Made by a program: the position numbers and the translations under genes
Origin: an uncultured Lachnospiraceae bacterium
GTDB taxonomy: Bacteria; Bacillota; Clostridia; Lachnospirales; Lachnospiraceae
Length of the DNA: 48,887 bases
Reading direction: 5' to 3'
NCBI GenBank assembly: GCA_945868305.1
Contig: CAMBKU010000012.1
Coordinates: forward strand, 1 to 48,887
The notes under the pieces: generated by a model
Told to the model about the DNA's origin: nothing
What the model saw: only the letters and a program-made list of their open reading frames with translations
Databases searched by the model: none
Part shown: one piece after another, positions 17,580 to 25,566 of the stretch
Numbering within the stretch: position 1 is the first letter of the stretch
How the letters are laid out: the number at the start of each line of letters is the position of its first letter

Positions 17580-20273
17580 ATGCTGAGGAAAATATTCGAA
17601 TTGTGCAATGACAGGGAGGTTGACTTAAGAGAACGGTTGTTCCGGGTGATTCTGGTGATTGGGCTGCTGGTATCTGGATTGGCGATGCTTGCAAGTATTG
17701 CATTGGAAAATGTGCTGATGAATACGGTTCCGCTAGCTATGTTAATCTGTATTATGGGAATGGCATCCGTTGCTACATTTAAGTATCATAAAATAGAATT
17801 TGCTGCGGCATTGATAGGAGTTGTAATCATATGCGGTATTTTCCCGTATATGTTTATGGCAAGCGGGGGAATCTTAGGAGGGGCAACTGTGTGGTTTGTT
17901 CTGGGAATCCTGTATATCTTTTTGATGTTTTCAGGGAAAAAACTGGTGTTTTTTTTGGCGTTAGTGGTGATAGCGGATGTGACAACTTATGTGGTGTCAT
18001 ATCTGCACCCGGAATGGATCATTGCACTGGCATCGAGGGAAGAAGTTTATTATGATTCGCTTTTCGGGGTTTTAGCGGTTGGAATCGCCGTGGGCTGTAT
18101 CATGAAATTTCAATTGATGGTATATGAAAAGGAGCGGGAAGTGACGCTTACCCAGAAAGAAGAATTGGAACGTCTGGGCAATTTGAAAAATAATTTCTTT
18201 TCGAGCATCAGTCACGAAATTCGTACGCCAATCAATACGATTATCGGTCTGAACGAAATGATATTGAGGGAGGATATTTCAGAAGAAGTTGCGGAGGATG
18301 CACAAAACGTTCTGAGTGCGGGGAAAATGCTTTTGTCATTGATTAATGATATTCTGGATCTGGCAAAAATCGAGAATAAGAAGATGGAAATTGTTCCGGT
18401 AGAATATAAAACCAGGGAATTGTTTTCTGAATTAGTGCGTCTGGCTTCTGTTCGCATGAAAGAAAAAAATCTTGAGTTTATAGTAGAGATAGATGAGGCG
18501 CTCCCTTCTGTTTTGTATGGAGATGAAAAGAGAATCCGGCAGGTGGTATTAAATCTTTTGACAAATGCGGAAAAGTATACGGAACGAGGTTCTGTTACAT
18601 TATCGGTGCGGGGAGAGATGGCAGAAGATACTACGATAAAGCTGGAGATAGCAGTGGCAGATACCGGAATTGGAATCAAACCGGAGGACATGAAAAATCT
18701 GTTTGATTCTTTTCAAAGAGCGGATATTAAAAATAATCGAAAAATTGAAGGAAGCGGGCTGGGGCTGGCTATTGTAAAAAATCTGGTGAATCTGATGGAG
18801 GGAGATATCAGCGTAAACAGCATTTATGGAAAAGGTTCGTTGTTTACAGTAAGGCTGAAACAGCAGATAATAGATAGTTTTCCGATAGGACTTACGGATT
18901 ATATGATGACAGAGGAGGAAGAAAAGAAGGCACCGTACAGACAAAGCTTTGAGGCGCCGGAAGCAAAGATTTTAATTGTAGATGATGATGAAAAAAATCT
19001 TATGGTAGCCTGCAAGCTGCTTCGTGCAACACGGGTTTGCATTGATACCGCAGGGAGTGGCAAAGAATGTCTGGAGTATACGAAAAAAGAAAGTTATCAT
19101 GTGATTTTGCTGGATCATATGATGCAGCAAATGGATGGCATAGAGACACTACGGAGAATCAGAAGGCAGGAAGATGGTTTGTGCAGGAAAGCTCCGGTAA
19201 TTATGCTTACGGCAAATGCAGCGCCGGAGGATGCAAAACGATATTTTGAGGAGGGATTTGAGGGATATCTGACAAAACCAGTAGATGGGGAAAGGCTTGA
19301 GGCGGAAATCTTAAAATTCCTGCCGGAAGATGTTGTGACATACAGGGCAGATACGGCAGAAAAGAGAAGCAAGTCAGAGATTGTTCAAAAGATTCTGGGA
19401 TATAAACGGAAGAAAATCATGATTACTTCGGATTGTGTCAGTGATTTGCCGAAGGACTTACGGGATAAATATGATATCAGGCTGATGTATACTTATATTG
19501 TGACGGAGAAAGGGAGTTTTCGAGATACAAAAGAAATCGGTCCGGATAATTTCTTTCGTTATACATCGGATTCCAGAGGGAATATATATGCAGCCAGCGC
19601 CTCGGTAGAAGAATATGAGGCTTTTTATGCGGAAATGCTGACAGAAACAGAAAATGTGATTCACATTTCCCTTTCGTCGCATGTGGGAAAAAGCTATAAA
19701 AATGCGTCACTTGCAGCGGAAAGGTTTTGCCGTGTTCATGTGATTGATTCCGAACAGGTCTCTGGCGGAGAAGGGCTTATGGTATTGTATGCGGCACACT
19801 TGGCAAAAAACGGGTACGAAGTAGATGAGATCTGCCAGATGTTAGAGAAAGCAAAAGATAAAATAGAAATGAGTTTTCTGCTTCCGACGGTAAATATTTT
19901 TTATAAGAATGGTTATACGGATAAGTTTACGGCAAAATTATGTGAACACTTTGGTCTGCACCCGGTTATTAAAAGCCGGCGGGGAACATTAACCATGTGT
20001 GGGATACAGGGCGGAAAAATAGAGGCGGCAAGGAAACGCTTTATTCGTCATCAGCTTTTTTGGAAGAAAAAAATCAATACCGAGATAGTTTATATTACAC
20101 AGATTGGCTGCACGGTAGAACAGCAAAAAGAAGTAAAAAAAGAAGTGACGGAGCAGGTTGCATTTAAGAAAGTGGTTATGCAAAGAGGGTCTGTATCAAT
20201 TGCAACAAATGCGGGATTTGGAATCGTTGGAATCGCATATATGAAAAGAGAAAAAGAAAAAAAGGAATGTTGA
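17580..20273 (+). CDS. Membrane hybrid histidine kinase fused to a DegV-type lipid-binding domain
   Basis: 897 residues. About six membrane helices (20-175), HisKA (SHEIRTP, His212), HATPase (NLLTNAEKYT, DTGIGIK, GSGLGLA), a receiver (Asp512, LLDHMMQQMDG), then from about residue 611 to the end a DegV/FakB-like domain: ITSDCVSDLP at its start, ISLSSHVGKSYKNAS, HVIDSEQVSGG, and GFGIVGIAYM near the end. These match the order in fatty-acid-binding FakB/DegV proteins (TDSTSDLP, LSS.LSGTYQSA, DS, GxG). DegV proteins bind fatty acids and hand them to the fatty-acid kinase FakA. Its fusion to a sensor kinase suggests lipid-responsive signalling; that is inference. Start is 3 bases after the previous stop, with a weak ribosome site, so coupling is likely. 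Confidence 0.9.
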   Translation: MLRKIFELCNDREVDLRERLFRVILVIGLLVSGLAMLASIALENVLMNTVPLAMLICIMGMASVATFKYHKIEFAAALIGVVIICGIFPYMFMASGGILGGATVWFVLGILYIFLMFSGKKLVFFLALVVIADVTTYVVSYLHPEWIIALASREEVYYDSLFGVLAVGIAVGCIMKFQLMVYEKEREVTLTQKEELERLGNLKNNFFSSISHEIRTPINTIIGLNEMILREDISEEVAEDAQNVLSAGKMLLSLINDILDLAKIENKKMEIVPVEYKTRELFSELVRLASVRMKEKNLEFIVEIDEALPSVLYGDEKRIRQVVLNLLTNAEKYTERGSVTLSVRGEMAEDTTIKLEIAVADTGIGIKPEDMKNLFDSFQRADIKNNRKIEGSGLGLAIVKNLVNLMEGDISVNSIYGKGSLFTVRLKQQIIDSFPIGLTDYMMTEEEEKKAPYRQSFEAPEAKILIVDDDEKNLMVACKLLRATRVCIDTAGSGKECLEYTKKESYHVILLDHMMQQMDGIETLRRIRRQEDGLCRKAPVIMLTANAAPEDAKRYFEEGFEGYLTKPVDGERLEAEILKFLPEDVVTYRADTAEKRSKSEIVQKILGYKRKKIMITSDCVSDLPKDLRDKYDIRLMYTYIVTEKGSFRDTKEIGPDNFFRYTSDSRGNIYAASASVEEYEAFYAEMLTETENVIHISLSSHVGKSYKNASLAAERFCRVHVIDSEQVSGGEGLMVLYAAHLAKNGYEVDEICQMLEKAKDKIEMSFLLPTVNIFYKNGYTDKFTAKLCEHFGLHPVIKSRRGTLTMCGIQGGKIEAARKRFIRHQLFWKKKINTEIVYITQIGCTVEQQKEVKKEVTEQVAFKKVVMQRGSVSIATNAGFGIVGIAYMKREKEKKEC

Positions 20274-20298
20274 ATATTCCTTAAGAAAATGTTATAAC
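20270..20298 (+). promoter_or_regulatory. Promoter of the apt-permease operon
   Basis: TTGAAT (20270-20275) overlaps the stop codon of the upstream kinase; 17-base spacer; TATAAC (20293-20298). Confidence 0.55.
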
Positions 20299-20360
20299 AG
20301 ATATGTATGTTTGCAAAACGAAAGAAAATTATGAAGAAGCAGGACTGGAGGAGTAAAGTA

Positions 20361-20885
20361 ATGAAGAAAATGGAAGACTATGTAAGAACAATACCGGATT
20401 TTCCGGAGCCGGGCATCATGTTCCGCGATGTGACGAGCGTTCTGCAGGATCCGGATGGTTTAAAACTTGCCATTGATTCTATGATAAAGCTGCTGGATGG
20501 TTTGAATTTTGATGTTATAGCAGGAGCAGAGTCCAGAGGATTTATCTTTGGAGCACCGATTGCATATGCTTTGGGCAAGCCCTTCGTGTTGATTCGCAAA
20601 AAGGGAAAGCTGCCTTGTGAAACTGTATCTGCAAAATATGATCTGGAGTACGGCAGTGCAGAGATTGAGATGCATAAGGATGCAATTATGCCGGGGCAGA
20701 AGGTTGTTCTCGTGGATGATCTGATCGCGACAGGTGGAACCATTGAAGCAGGTGCAAAGTTGGTCGAGGAGCTTGGTGGAGAAGTGGTAAAGATCATTTT
20801 TTTGATGGAACTTGCAGGTTTAAAGGGACGTGAACGGCTGGCAAAATACGATGTAGCTTCCGTTATTACGTATGAAGGAAAATAA
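20361..20885 (+). CDS. apt: Adenine phosphoribosyltransferase
   Basis: 174 residues from ATG 20361 (GGAGGAG 7 bases upstream), matching the usual length of about 170. Makes AMP from adenine and PRPP in purine salvage. The PRPP-binding motif VVLVDDLIATGGT is intact, and the N-terminal IPDFPEPGIMFRDVT and AGAESRGF segments are typical. A longer form from ATG 20307 lacks family similarity at its front and is unlikely. It forms an operon with the purine permease 18 bases downstream, which fits base uptake followed by salvage. Confidence 0.96.
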   Translation: MKKMEDYVRTIPDFPEPGIMFRDVTSVLQDPDGLKLAIDSMIKLLDGLNFDVIAGAESRGFIFGAPIAYALGKPFVLIRKKGKLPCETVSAKYDLEYGSAEIEMHKDAIMPGQKVVLVDDLIATGGTIEAGAKLVEELGGEVVKIIFLMELAGLKGRERLAKYDVASVITYEGK

Positions 20886-20903
20886 AAGAAGTGGAGAAAA
20901 GAA

Positions 20904-22262
20904 ATGATTGAAAAACTGTTTAAGCTAAAGGAAAACAATACAACAGTAAAAACAGAAGTGTTGGCCGGAATCACAACCTTTATGACAATGGCATACATTC
21001 TTGCGGTAAACCCGTCCATGCTTTCAGCAGCGGGTATGGATGCAACAGCGGTATTGATTGCCACTTGTCTGGCGGCTTTCGTAGGTACACTTGCTATGGC
21101 GCTGCTTGCTAATTATCCGTTTGCATTGGCGCCGGGTATGGGACTGAATGCTTATTTTGCATATACGGTGTGCGGCAATATGGGATATGATTGGCGGATT
21201 GCATTAATGGCGGTCTTAATCGAGGGATTGATTTTTATTGTATTGTCATTAACAAATGTGCGGGAAGCAATTTTCAATGCCATTCCGAGTACCTTAAAGA
21301 AGGGTGTCAGTGCCGGAATCGGTTTATTTATCGCATTTATCGGTTTACAGGGTGCAGATATTGTTGTAAGCAACGGCTCCACTTTGGTTTCTTATGTGGA
21401 TTTCGCAGGTAAATGGCATACAGAGGGAATTTGTGCAGTTCTTGCGTTAGTTGGATTGCTTCTTACAGTCGTACTGTATATTAAAGGAGTGAAGGGATCT
21501 ATTTTGATTGGTATTGTGGCTACCTGGCTTCTTGGTATGATTATGCAGGCAGCAGGTGTTTATCAGATTGATGTAGAGAATGGATTTTATTCACTGTATC
21601 CGACTATGGCAATGACCGATTTTTCTGCGATTGGAAAGACATTTGGACAATGCTTTAAAGCAGATTTTTCGGGTGTCGGAATATTTAACTTTATTGTTGT
21701 GCTGTTGTCTTTCCTGTTTGTGGACATGTTTGATACCATTGGAACATTAATCGGTGTGTCTTCTAAGGCAGGAATGCTGGATGAAAATGAGAAGCTTCCA
21801 AGAATTAAACCGGCATTGCTTGCAGATGCGATTGCAACCTCTGCAGGCGCGGTATTCGGTACATCTACGACAACGACTTTTGTAGAAAGCTCTGCTGGTG
21901 TAGGTGCAGGGGCAAGAACAGGACTTTCCTCTGTGGTTACCGGATTTTTGTTTTTGCTTGCAATCTTTTTTGCACCAATCTTTACGGCGATTCCGGGATT
22001 TGCAACGGCTCCGGCTTTGATTTTTGTAGGATTTCTGATGGTTTCTGCAGTGATTGAGATAGACTTTAAGGATTTGACGGAAGCAGTACCGGCTTATCTT
22101 TGCCTGATTGCAATGCCGCTTATGTACAGTATTTCGGAAGGCATTGCTATTGGTGTGATTTCTTACGTTATTATTAATTTCGTATGCGGCAAAAAGGAGA
22201 AAATTACACCTCTTATGTATGTTTTGTCGGTACTTTTTGTTTGCAAATACATCTTCCTGTAA
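20904..22262 (+). CDS. NCS2/AzgA-type purine nucleobase permease
   Basis: 452 residues, very hydrophobic, 12 or more membrane segments. The N-terminal KTEVLAGITTFMTMAYILAVNP, the ALAPGMGLNAYFAY motif and FVDMFDTIGTLIGV are hallmarks of the AzgA/PbuG branch, which takes up adenine, guanine or hypoxanthine with protons. The neighbouring apt makes adenine a likely substrate, but sequence alone does not settle this. Followed by a strong terminator. Confidence 0.93.
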   Translation: MIEKLFKLKENNTTVKTEVLAGITTFMTMAYILAVNPSMLSAAGMDATAVLIATCLAAFVGTLAMALLANYPFALAPGMGLNAYFAYTVCGNMGYDWRIALMAVLIEGLIFIVLSLTNVREAIFNAIPSTLKKGVSAGIGLFIAFIGLQGADIVVSNGSTLVSYVDFAGKWHTEGICAVLALVGLLLTVVLYIKGVKGSILIGIVATWLLGMIMQAAGVYQIDVENGFYSLYPTMAMTDFSAIGKTFGQCFKADFSGVGIFNFIVVLLSFLFVDMFDTIGTLIGVSSKAGMLDENEKLPRIKPALLADAIATSAGAVFGTSTTTTFVESSAGVGAGARTGLSSVVTGFLFLLAIFFAPIFTAIPGFATAPALIFVGFLMVSAVIEIDFKDLTEAVPAYLCLIAMPLMYSISEGIAIGVISYVIINFVCGKKEKITPLMYVLSVLFVCKYIFL

Positions 22263-22271
22263 GAAAAGTTA

Positions 22272-22307
22272 AAAAAGATGCGGTCTTAGGACTGCATCTT
22301 TTTTTTG
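22272..22307 (+). terminator. Terminator of the apt-permease operon
   Basis: GATGCGGTC pairs with GACTGCATC (one G-U pair), flanked by A and T runs. Confidence 0.88.
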
Positions 22308-22399
22308 TTATGGCGACGAGGAAAAGGAACTGCCTGATTTGCTACTTTCCAAAAAAAATACTTTTAAAGGTAAAATTGCCAGAAATATAAGGCGAAATA

Positions 22400-22428
22400 T
22401 TGACAATTTGTTGCAAAATTACTAAAAT
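22400..22428 (+). promoter_or_regulatory. Promoter of the GGDEF-EAL gene
   Basis: Perfect TTGACA (22400-22405), 17-base spacer, TAAAAT (22423-22428), about 40 bases before the start codon. Confidence 0.7.
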
Positions 22429-22468
22429 AAATATAGATATGCCATAATTGAAAAAGTGAGGATTTTTT

Positions 22469-25030
22469 ATGAAAAAGAAGATTCTTCTGGTAGATAATGA
22501 GTTAGCAGATCGAAATGCTTTGAAAGGTATACTAAAAAAAGAATATGATCTTTTAGAGGCGGAAAACAAAAAAGAAGCGCTGCAGATTTTAGAGAAAATG
22601 GCAGACAAAATAGAGGCAGTCATTTTGGCATGGACTATGCCGGAGATGGACGGGGGTTCGCTGTTAAAGGAGATGGCTGCGGATGATGATTATAAGAAAA
22701 TTCCGGTTATTGTGTCTGCCGACAATAGTGATGCGGAGACAGAAACCAGGGCATTGGAACTTGGAGCGTGGGATTTTGTGACGAAACCCTATCACGAAAA
22801 AATCATAAAATTTCGGCTTTGGAATGTGATAAAAAGGAGTAATCTGTCGGCACTTCGTAGATTGAAATATATTGCAGAGTATGATGTGCTGACCGGAATT
22901 TATAATAAAGATAAATTCTTTCGTTCTACAGAAGAAATGTTAAGGGAAAATCCAGAACGAAAATTTGTCTGTATCAGCTTTGATATTAATCGTTTTCAGT
23001 TAGTCAATTCCTTTTATGGAACGAAGGAAGGAGACCGGCTGTTAAAGCATATTGCAAGAACATTGCAGAAGGAATTTTCCAAACGAAAATATATTACCTA
23101 TGGAAGGGTAGAAGCAGATATTTTTGCATGTTGTATGCTTTATAAAGATCAGGAAAAGGTAAAGAGTGAAATCAGGCGATTGAATCAGAGGATACGGGAT
23201 TATAATCTGAATTTTGATATTGTTACCACCTATGGTATTTATATGGTCAAAGATAATCAGATGCCGGCGAATACAATTTATGACCGTTCCAGGTTGGCGG
23301 CGAGGCAGGTAAAGGGGAACTATATCAATAGTTATGCCTTTTATACAGAAGATCTTACAAAGAAGCTGGAAGATGAACAAAGAATTACCAATGAAATGAA
23401 TGAGGCATTGGCTGAAGGACAGTTTGTTGTATATTTTCAGCCGAAATATAATATCCGGAACAACAGACTCTCCGGCGCAGAAGCATTGGTGCGCTGGAAG
23501 CACCCGAAAGAGGGAATGGTGTCTCCAGGGCTTTTCATTCCTGTTTTTGAGCGCAATGGTTTTGTGACAAAGTTAGATTATTATGTTTGGGAGCAGGTTT
23601 GTATACTGTTGCGCAAATGGATGGATCAGGGTATTACACCGCGCCCGATTTCCGTGAATGTTTCCAGAGTAAATCTTTATAACCCGAAACTTGTAGATAT
23701 GCTTTGTGATTTGACGGAAAAATATGATCTTCCGCGTAATTTGCTTCAGTTAGAACTGACAGAGAGTGCTTATACGGATAATCCGCAGGTTATTAAGGAA
23801 ACCATGAAACGCCTGCATGAAAGAGGGTTCATAGTTCTCATGGATGATTTTGGAAGCGGCTATTCCTCTTTAAATACCTTAAAGGATATACAGGTGGATA
23901 TTTTAAAAATTGATATGAAATTTTTTGAAAAATCTGAGATTCAGGGAAGAGGAGAAAATATTACGGCATCCGTGGTGCGCATGGCGAAATGGCTTCATAT
24001 GCCGACCATTGCAGAAGGAGTGGAGGAAAAAGAACAGGTAGATTTTTTGCGAAGCATTGGCTGTGAGTTTGTTCAGGGCTATTATTTTGCGAAACCCATG
24101 CCTGCGGATGAGTACGAAAAAATTGCAAAAGAAAATAATGTATTCATGGAAAAGGAGATGGAAGAAGGCGACCCGGCAGCACTGCTTGGTCTGGATTCAC
24201 GGATGGAGACCATGTTTTCTAATGTTATGCAGGCAATCGGAATTTATGAATATTCCGGGAACGAGGTAGAACTAATCCGGGTGAATAATGCTTTTTACGA
24301 ATTGTTTGGATGGGAAGATAAAGCACTGCATAGTGATCATCTGTTTGATGTGATACGGGAAGAAGACCGTCCTGTCGTTATGGAGACGATGAGGAAGGCA
24401 GCAGAGACGAAGGGAAGGGCTGAGTGTGAATATTTAAGGCAACTGTCTGACGGGCGTTCCATTTGGATTCATATTAAACTAAAATATATCAGTCATGTGG
24501 GAACAAAAAGTATTTTAATTGGAAGCTTAAATGATGTGACGGAACAGCATGAGGTAGAATTGGAATTGAACCGTTACCGGACAGCGATTTTAAATCAAAA
24601 GACGGAATATGGTAGAATTTTGGTGGTGGACGATGAGGAAATAAATCGTATCATATTGAATGCGATTTTTGAAAATCAGTATAAGGTTTTGCAGGCGGAA
24701 AACGGAAAGCAGGCGCTTGAGGTTCTGGAAGAGTGTAATTATGAGGTGGATGTTATTTTTCTGGATATGGCAATGCCTGTCATGGATGGAATCGGTTTCC
24801 TGGAGGAAAGACAAAAAAACACAAAAATGGAAGATATACCAGTTATTATCATAACAGCGGATGACACTTCAGCACAGCAAGTAAAAGCGATTGCATTAGG
24901 TGCAAGTGATTACATTATAAAGCCTTTTGTAGGAGAAACAGTGCTCAGACGAACCCGTAATGTTTTGGAGTCAAAACGGAATCTGGAAAAATATATTCAG
25001 GCGGCAAAAGAAAGTATGAAAAAAGTGTGA
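22469..25030 (+). CDS. REC-GGDEF-EAL-PAS-REC c-di-GMP protein, probable phosphodiesterase
   Basis: 853 residues, cytoplasmic. The first receiver (1-125) lacks the phosphoacceptor: the site reads LAWTMPEMDG with Ala54, and the acidic pair is DN. The GGDEF domain (about 130-285) is degenerate: the signature reads RVEADIF instead of GGDEF, and FDINRFQLVN replaces the usual D.D.FK.IN. The EAL domain (about 310-560) looks intact: GAEALVRW (Glu338), the ELTES segment and DDFGSGYSSL. A PAS domain (about 580-690) and a normal receiver (Asp766, FLDMAMPVMDG) follow. The likely net activity is c-di-GMP hydrolysis controlled by the last receiver and the PAS domain, with the GGDEF perhaps a GTP-binding regulator. 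Monocistronic, with its own promoter and terminator. Confidence 0.92.
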   Translation: MKKKILLVDNELADRNALKGILKKEYDLLEAENKKEALQILEKMADKIEAVILAWTMPEMDGGSLLKEMAADDDYKKIPVIVSADNSDAETETRALELGAWDFVTKPYHEKIIKFRLWNVIKRSNLSALRRLKYIAEYDVLTGIYNKDKFFRSTEEMLRENPERKFVCISFDINRFQLVNSFYGTKEGDRLLKHIARTLQKEFSKRKYITYGRVEADIFACCMLYKDQEKVKSEIRRLNQRIRDYNLNFDIVTTYGIYMVKDNQMPANTIYDRSRLAARQVKGNYINSYAFYTEDLTKKLEDEQRITNEMNEALAEGQFVVYFQPKYNIRNNRLSGAEALVRWKHPKEGMVSPGLFIPVFERNGFVTKLDYYVWEQVCILLRKWMDQGITPRPISVNVSRVNLYNPKLVDMLCDLTEKYDLPRNLLQLELTESAYTDNPQVIKETMKRLHERGFIVLMDDFGSGYSSLNTLKDIQVDILKIDMKFFEKSEIQGRGENITASVVRMAKWLHMPTIAEGVEEKEQVDFLRSIGCEFVQGYYFAKPMPADEYEKIAKENNVFMEKEMEEGDPAALLGLDSRMETMFSNVMQAIGIYEYSGNEVELIRVNNAFYELFGWEDKALHSDHLFDVIREEDRPVVMETMRKAAETKGRAECEYLRQLSDGRSIWIHIKLKYISHVGTKSILIGSLNDVTEQHEVELELNRYRTAILNQKTEYGRILVVDDEEINRIILNAIFENQYKVLQAENGKQALEVLEECNYEVDVIFLDMAMPVMDGIGFLEERQKNTKMEDIPVIIITADDTSAQQVKAIALGASDYIIKPFVGETVLRRTRNVLESKRNLEKYIQAAKESMKKV

Positions 25031-25035
25031 AAAAT

Positions 25036-25064
25036 AAAAAAATCACTTGAAAAGTGATTTTTTT
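25036..25064 (+). terminator. Terminator of the GGDEF-EAL gene
   Basis: AAAATCACTT pairs with AAGTGATTTT across a 3-base loop and is followed by T residues. It overlaps the -35 of the following MarR promoter. Confidence 0.85.
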
Positions 25065-25090
25065 ATACCTATAATGTTTGATGTCAAACA
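25047..25090 (+). promoter_or_regulatory. marR-ABC promoter with palindromic operator
   Basis: TTGAAA (25047-25052), 17-base spacer, TATAAT (25070-25075). A palindrome, TGTTTGA-TG-TCAAACA (25075-25090), starts on the last base of the -10 and covers the start site. This is a natural operator for the MarR protein encoded 22 bases later. Confidence 0.7.
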
Positions 25091-25111
25091 AAAAGAGAAA
25101 AGGAATGAATT

Positions 25112-25546
25112 ATGGCAAAAAATTTTATTTCCAAACAACTGCATTCTTTGTCAAATTTAATTATGCGGTATTTTGATAATTCACCAATCAAGAAAAGCCT
25201 GGATGAAGTGACTGGCACAAACGGCTGGATTATCGGATATCTGGCAGAAAATGAGGGGCGGGAGATGTACCAAAAGGATCTGGAAAAGGAATTTGGAATC
25301 ACCCGTTCTACTGCGTCTAAGGTTATTAACCGTATGGTGCAGAAGGGCTTGATAAAGAGGGAGAGCGTATCTTCAGATGCCAGATTAAAGAAGCTTGTGC
25401 TGACACCGCTTGCATGGGAGGTATTCCGTAAAATGGAGGTGGATCATACTAATCTGGAGCAGAAGCTGATGAATGGTTTTACAGAGGAAGAAACGCAGAT
25501 GCTGCGCAATTATATTGACAGAATGTATCATAATATGATGCAGTAG
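25112..25546 (+). CDS. MarR family transcriptional regulator
   Basis: 144 residues, a winged-helix regulator. The recognition region TRSTASKVINRMVQKGLIKRESV (roughly 67-90) followed by SSDARLKKLVLT (the wing) is typical. It very probably represses itself and the ABC exporter genes that begin 20 bases downstream, through the palindrome at 25075-25090. The ligand is unknown; transported compounds are common inducers. Confidence 0.93.
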   Translation: MAKNFISKQLHSLSNLIMRYFDNSPIKKSLDEVTGTNGWIIGYLAENEGREMYQKDLEKEFGITRSTASKVINRMVQKGLIKRESVSSDARLKKLVLTPLAWEVFRKMEVDHTNLEQKLMNGFTEEETQMLRNYIDRMYHNMMQ

Positions 25547-25566
25547 GAAAAACGAGGAGGGAAAGG

